From Adineta ricciae (lineage: Eukaryota > Rotifera > Eurotatoria > Adinetida > Adinetidae): a stretch of DNA of 64,000 nt. Under the pieces are notes generated by a model, which saw only the letters and a program-made list of their open reading frames with translations, did not search any database and was not told where the DNA came from. Positions 58,990 through 64,000 of this stretch are shown here, piece after piece. The position numbers and the translations under genes are program-made. Numbering within the stretch: the stretch's first letter is position 1; each line of letters begins with the position of its first letter. The stretch is taken from positions 47,676 through 111,675 of the forward strand of contig CAJNOJ010000318.1 in the NCBI GenBank assembly GCA_905250025.1, in the 5' to 3' direction.

Positions 58990-59692
58990 AAATTGCTTTG
59001 ATTTTGTTGTTCTAGAGACTCTGTCACTTGTCGGATAGAATCTAATGATAATAAATTATTGTTTTGCTCGTATTTGAAAACATGATCAAAGACAAGAAAG
59101 TATTTTAAAGAATCGAGAAAACGATGCATATCGAGGGAATACTCGAATAAACAAGACAAATGAGAAGATGTTTTATCAAATATTTGTGTAGACGAACAAA
59201 TATTCATTGCCTTTTTTTTGTTTTCTTAGCAGAACTTGCTGAATTCGTGTGCTTATTTCGATGTATTTCAGATATTTCGGATGTTACGGAATGAAGTAAT
59301 GCAGGAGAAGAGGAGACTGATGTACCTGTAACATCATATTCAATAGAATAAAATGTCTACAAAAAAAATGGTCAAATATTTGTTCGAAGGACTCGACAAA
59401 TATTTCCAATTGGATTCGAAATCAAATTGATTTTCGATGAAAAGTCTTTTTCGTCTTTTAGGAGGAATCGGCCGTTGCCGATTGAAGCTTAGACAATGAA
59501 ATTCAATCTGCTGATTTGCTTTTTGAAATTTTCATTAAATCCTACGCTGAAAAAGAGACGCCCGTGAATTTTGATATACTAAGAAACAAATATCACAAAT
59601 AAACTCAATGGAAACGAAAACAAATTCGAAGAAGAGATTCACAAAGAAGAAAAACGACGACAGTTTTGTTTTGTTTGAGCGATCAGATTTGA
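58990..59692. other. Convergent intergenic region
   Basis: Between the 3' ends of GT31 copy B and GALNT. AT-rich with no supported gene or repeat. Confidence 0.55.
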
Positions 59693-62467
59693 TTATTTAC
59701 GCAATTGAACTTCTTGATTAAATGACCATTTTTGACTTGGTTTATTTGTATCACATCGTGCTGAAAAAGAAATTTTTACATAGAGATATTCATCGACAGT
59801 TTCGCATTTACCCAGAACAACGTCAGAATTGCCGGAAACGTGTAAACATTGTCCTTGATAAAATTCGTTTTTCAATTGTGAAGTCTAAAAGGCGAATTTT
59901 GCCATGAAAATCGATGTTTGATTCAAAGTCAAACCTGTTGATCATATTCCCAGTTTTGTTGGTTTCGTTCGTCATTGCATAGAGTGAAAATAATATCTTG
60001 ATTCGATGCTTTCTCAGGATTTGGTTCGAGACATAATTCATCAAAATGAATTTTGTTCGATGTTGTGTACAAAAATATCTGCAAAAATCAATGTTTTCAA
60101 TGGGAAAAATGTACCATTTTCGTAACAAACTTGATTTCCACCCTCAGCATGGCAAGCCTGAGCTGAAACTTGACTATTCAAACCCTTTGATATATCAGGA
60201 CCTGTCATTGAATCGAGACAACGACGAGAGCTGGTTGAAATCTAAAGAAAATATTCTCGTCCATACATTTCCGAAAGAAAATTCCTTACCGATCCGATAA
60301 AACGATGATTGAATGGAAAATTCTTCAATTGGAACTTGTCTAAAAACTCTCGAAACGACGAACAATTCAATTTCTTTCGAAGTTCGATTCGACTTGAAAC
60401 ATCTCCTCCGTCAAGTCGTTTTATATCGGGATTAACTGCATAGATTAATTCTTTGTATTCATCTAACCAGACTAGAGCTACACGTTTGTAATTTTTGAAT
60501 ATTGTCACGAAGATTGATTCATGTTCGAGAAATTTATACGGAGTTTCTTTGCGAAATACATGAGCAACATGCGAACACGGATGAATAACAATTCTTCCAC
60601 CACACATCCAACATTTAAATGACATTTCACTAAAAAAGAATCAAAGATTCTTTCCGGTAAAAGAACGAAAATTCTTTCTTACAGATTTTCACCACCCCAA
60701 ATCTTAATTCCTTCATCATACATGCCCAATTCTTCGAAATAAAGACGATCAATTGCATAGAGACCACCAGCCATGGTTGGCGTACTGAATTTAATCGATA
60801 AAAAACGACAAATTCTTTACTTTTTCGTCTTACTTGATCGGTTGAGCATTGTTTGCGATTAATCCTTGAATTTTCGACCAACGAAAAATCATTTTCCAGC
60901 TAAACGTTCCAAAAATATCCGTCGCTCCATGTAACAATTGAAATGCATCATAGGTCAACACATCAATTATCGGACAAACGATCGATGTTCTAAAAACAAA
61001 AGAACTTTTTTCTCAAATTGAAGTTAATTATGACATTTTCGTTCTGGTCTGCGAAGTTTTTGTCTTTTCACGGTCAATGAAATAAATTATTGTTAATTAA
61101 AAACGTCTCAGGGAAATGTAATTGTTGATTTCTACTTGACAAGAAAAATGAAATATCCTAACCGATCTTTTTGAATTTCTTCAAGTAGATATAAAAGCCA
61201 ACCATTGAGAACTTCCACGTGTGAATCGAGAAACATCAATGTTTCACCAGTTGCAATTTTTGCCGCTAAAAATCGAAGAAACAAAACCATTGTTCATCTT
61301 TGTCACTCGATATTTTCTTCTTACCCTTCACTCGGGAACTGATCAATCCTAAACGTTTTTCATTTTTAAGAAGAATTGTTCGCACTGGAAGCGTTTCAAT
61401 AAATCTCTGCAATGGTTCATTTAAATATTCTGAAAAATCAAATATTTTCTAATAAAAATCTTCATTCAAATCAATTTACTCAAACCTCGATCAACACTGG
61501 CGTCATCAAGTAAAATAATTTCATGAATTAATCTCCAAGGTGTTCGGTTAACGATACTAACCAATGTTCGTAATAGAGTAGAATTTCCTTCATTATGAAA
61601 AACAATTATGATCGATGTGTTCGGTAAATTCTGATTAAATTTAGAATGAGCTTTACAACTAAAATCAAATCGAGATCTTTTCCTTGATTTTTCTTTTGAA
61701 AGAACCTGCATTACTTTTCATTTCGTATGTCAGGCATTGCACGATCTAATGCGATTCGATCACTAACAGCGATATCAAACATATTCTCGGCAAATCGAGC
61801 TTTTGATTCTTCTAAAAGATGGTCCGGTGGAAGATAAGCTGACCCCATTTCTCCGGGCCAATTCGGCGGATTGGAATTTTTTATCGCAGCTAAAAAAAAT
61901 TCGTATAATTTGAAAAACAATTTCGCAAGTTGTGTTACATTCTTACATTCTTCGGGAATGATAAAATTATCTTTACAATCTTGATCTTCCTCACACATGT
62001 CTTTATTATAAATATCTGTAAATTTCAATTTGACAGAATTTTTATCTGAGGACGACAGGGATTTGATCGGTGCAGATTCTACGAAGAAAAAATGGAATTA
62101 AATTAGGAAAAAGAACGAAAAACTAACTTGATTGCCGATAATTTTCTTCTTCCTGATAAGACTCGGAACAAAATCCGATCAACACATGACCAATTTTACA
62201 AAACGCAGCTAAATGCAAACATCGAATCACTTTCATTTCACTCAAAACTTCTCTCTCTCTCTCTCTACTTTGAATAAGTCCAACTTGCGAACAATCGGAC
62301 GTTGTTGATGAATTTCGATTTGTTGCATAAAGACTGACAAGAAGAATAATCAGCCATACCAATGATGTGATGAAAATCAAACGAAATCCACCAGACTCGT
62401 GTCGATTCGTTGGCATCGAGTCTTTTGTTGATGATGTTTGTAATGTTGTAACACCTCGTCTTTTCAT
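59693..62467 (-). CDS. GALNT: Polypeptide N-acetylgalactosaminyltransferase (GALNT, GT27)
   Basis: Starts mucin-type O-glycosylation by adding GalNAc to Ser/Thr in the Golgi. Twelve minus-strand exons (62467-62128, 62078-61947, 61889-61715, 61658-61486, 61429-61325, 61265-61163, 60989-60834, 60784-60683, 60629-60290, 60241-60131, 60078-59935, 59884-59693) close in phase to 690 residues. Visible: a type II anchor near residue 30-50 ([19 protein letters not shown]), [18 protein letters not shown], the metal-binding MFLDSHVEV (DxH), [51 protein letters not shown] and [13 protein letters not shown]-terminal ricin-type lectin domain follows with CLDS, GGNQ and QNWEY/QKWSF (QxW) repeats. The N-terminal stem is longer than usual. 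All catalytic motifs look intact. Confidence 0.93.
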
Positions 62468-64000
62468 AGTAATTAAAATTTTACTTGAGAATCAATTCAA
62501 GCAAATCATGGTTTTACTTCGACGATGTAGGTTATGAAAGAATAGAAGAAAAGAAAATATTTTTTGTGAAAATAACTTACTACCGTTTTTTTCACCGAAG
62601 TTATTTCTGTACCAATCAGAATAGAAGAAACCTTATTAAAAGAAATGAAGCGCCATCTTTTTCTTTTACTCGGACACTTTCGATTAATTAGGTTTCTTCA
62701 GAGCGATTCTCATTCTGTATGAATATCTCTCGCGTATAAATGAAGATTCAACTGTTTGTCATAACTTCGAAGATAAATTTCATAGATTTTCATGTTCTTC
62801 AATATACATAGAAAGGAATTTATTCTGATCTTGTGTAATAATAACTAACATCTGCATTCGTATCAATATCTACTTTTCAAACTCGAATTAAATATCTACT
62901 CGTCAAGTAATTCCTTGACTGGAATAGATATCTTTCATTTAACGACCATCATCATTATCTTTCATGGAACATTTCCTGTTGAGATCGTTAATAGTTTTCT
63001 CGATATAAATCGACATAATCATCATTGGTTATTCTTTCTATGAGCTAAAAGCCTTGATTGCTGTAAAAAAAAGTTGTCTTTCCGAAGAATCTATCCTATG
63101 AGATTAAAACATTCCCAAAAAATGTGAGTTTCTTCTCTTATCTGTCTAAACATGCGTATCTGGTTTAAGACAAAATCGATATATATTTTCTAAGATAATA
63201 AATCTCCATGAGATGTGCAAATGCATTATGTATAGTTTTAACACATGGGAAATCAGATGTCTCCTTGTAGTTTTTCCTCTCTTTCTAACTAATCAATCTG
63301 TCGATGATTTGATTCTTGTAAACTGATCTGATTTCTCCCGCAGATTTCTATTTGTTCAACTTGAAATCCTTGGTTATCAAGGTTTATTACCTGAATGATT
63401 TACCTTTCGGTTAATCCGTTTAGTACCATTTGTCTATGTCTTTACATTAAATCTGATTTGATGTTAAAGAAACTTGTTTGACCATCAAAATCTTCTTTTT
63501 CCCTTTCTTCTCCAAAGAGGTAAATCCAATCAGCTTACAACATTTCGCTTAAAAAAGTTGTTTCCTCTCGGTTCACACATAAATAAATTGTTCGTTTGTA
63601 TAACCTTGATTAATATTAGTTCTATTTGTTGAACATATCTCTAGTGGTTTGAAAAAGAAAACTCTTTTTCTTTTGTCTTTGGAAAAACGTCAAGGTCAAT
63701 TCTGTCTGAACATAGGCCAAGTCAATTGACTTCTTCAAATAATAACCTTGTCGGTTTTGAATGACAAAGTATTTTTCAAAGTCAATTGATCATTGATCGG
63801 AAAAGAACGATGAACTTGCCCGTCAATGAGGTAATCAAATCGAAAGATTTCCTCTTTTTCTCTACACGCGTTTTCATTTCAATCATCTAGTTAACTCGAT
63901 TCGTTTGTCGGCAAATCATTTGATAAAAATCACGTTCGTGTCAACAAAATAACAAATCAAAGTTACTCTCATTGTTTTGTTTGTTTAAAGATAATTGTCC
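62468..64000. other. Terminal intergenic stretch
   Basis: Upstream of GALNT to the window edge. AT-rich, with no supported gene, repeat or RNA on either strand. Confidence 0.6.

Noticed and set aside
59823-60300. Plus- and minus-strand short frames inside GALNT
   Set aside because: Shadows of the lectin-domain exons, which join properly in another frame.
1-64000. CRISPR arrays, bacterial operons, riboswitches, replication origins
   Set aside because: No regularly spaced repeats and no prokaryotic gene organisation; spliceosomal introns throughout.

Overview
The window looks like nuclear DNA of a small invertebrate with a compact, AT-rich genome. A bdelloid rotifer is my best inference, though nothing here proves it. 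The reasons are many short exons joined by GT-AG introns mostly 50-65 nt long, short gaps between genes in the right-hand part, metazoan genes (capicua, vesicular glutamate transporter, TDRD9, ALG9, Nup58, GALNT) next to families that are mainly bacterial or fungal (DUF2252, DUF3431), and scattered small inverted-repeat elements. All identifications are from reading translated exons; no database search was run. Splice phases were checked by hand for every multi-exon model and they close.

Layout. 1-5003: no gene seen; a 226-bp repeat sits on both sides of the only N (4536). 5004-7244: vesicular glutamate transporter (+). 7245-15690: 8.4 kb of T-rich, microsatellite-rich DNA without a supported gene. 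15694-19474: capicua-like HMG-box repressor (+). 20148-22428: ALG9 mannosyltransferase (+). 22429-25360: a GC-rich mobile element and two identical tRNA-Arg(TCG) genes. 25361-26083: nuclear-receptor ligand-domain-like ORF (-). 27437-29060: DUF2252 kinase-like protein (+). 29756-32508: FG nucleoporin Nup58 (+). 32646-33281: tubby/LURP-like small protein (-). 35107-41145: TDRD9/Spindle-E helicase (+), followed by a foldback element and a decayed inverted piece of TDRD9 itself. 42834-48262: a pair of coiled-coil paralogues; the first is peppered with mobile DNA and probably dead, the second intact. 49131-50108: DUF3431 glycosyltransferase-like protein (+), tail-to-tail with an intronless Mesh/SUSD2-like adhesion protein (-, 50145-52925). 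54615-58989: two tandem GT31 galactosyltransferases sharing 899 identical bases. 59693-62467: GALNT (-). 62468-64000: nothing seen.

Functional themes. Five genes act in or near glycosylation (ALG9, two GT31, GALNT, DUF3431), but spacing and strands do not suggest coordinated control. TDRD9 belongs to piRNA-guided transposon silencing, and the same 20 kb holds most of the transposon debris in the window, including elements next to and inside genes.

The best candidates for a second look are the sharply bounded identity tract between the GT31 copies (recent gene conversion or a very recent partial duplication), the inverted TDRD9 fragment just downstream of its parent, and the CCCAGG-ended element family, one copy of which split a coding exon and another landed three bases inside a splice donor.
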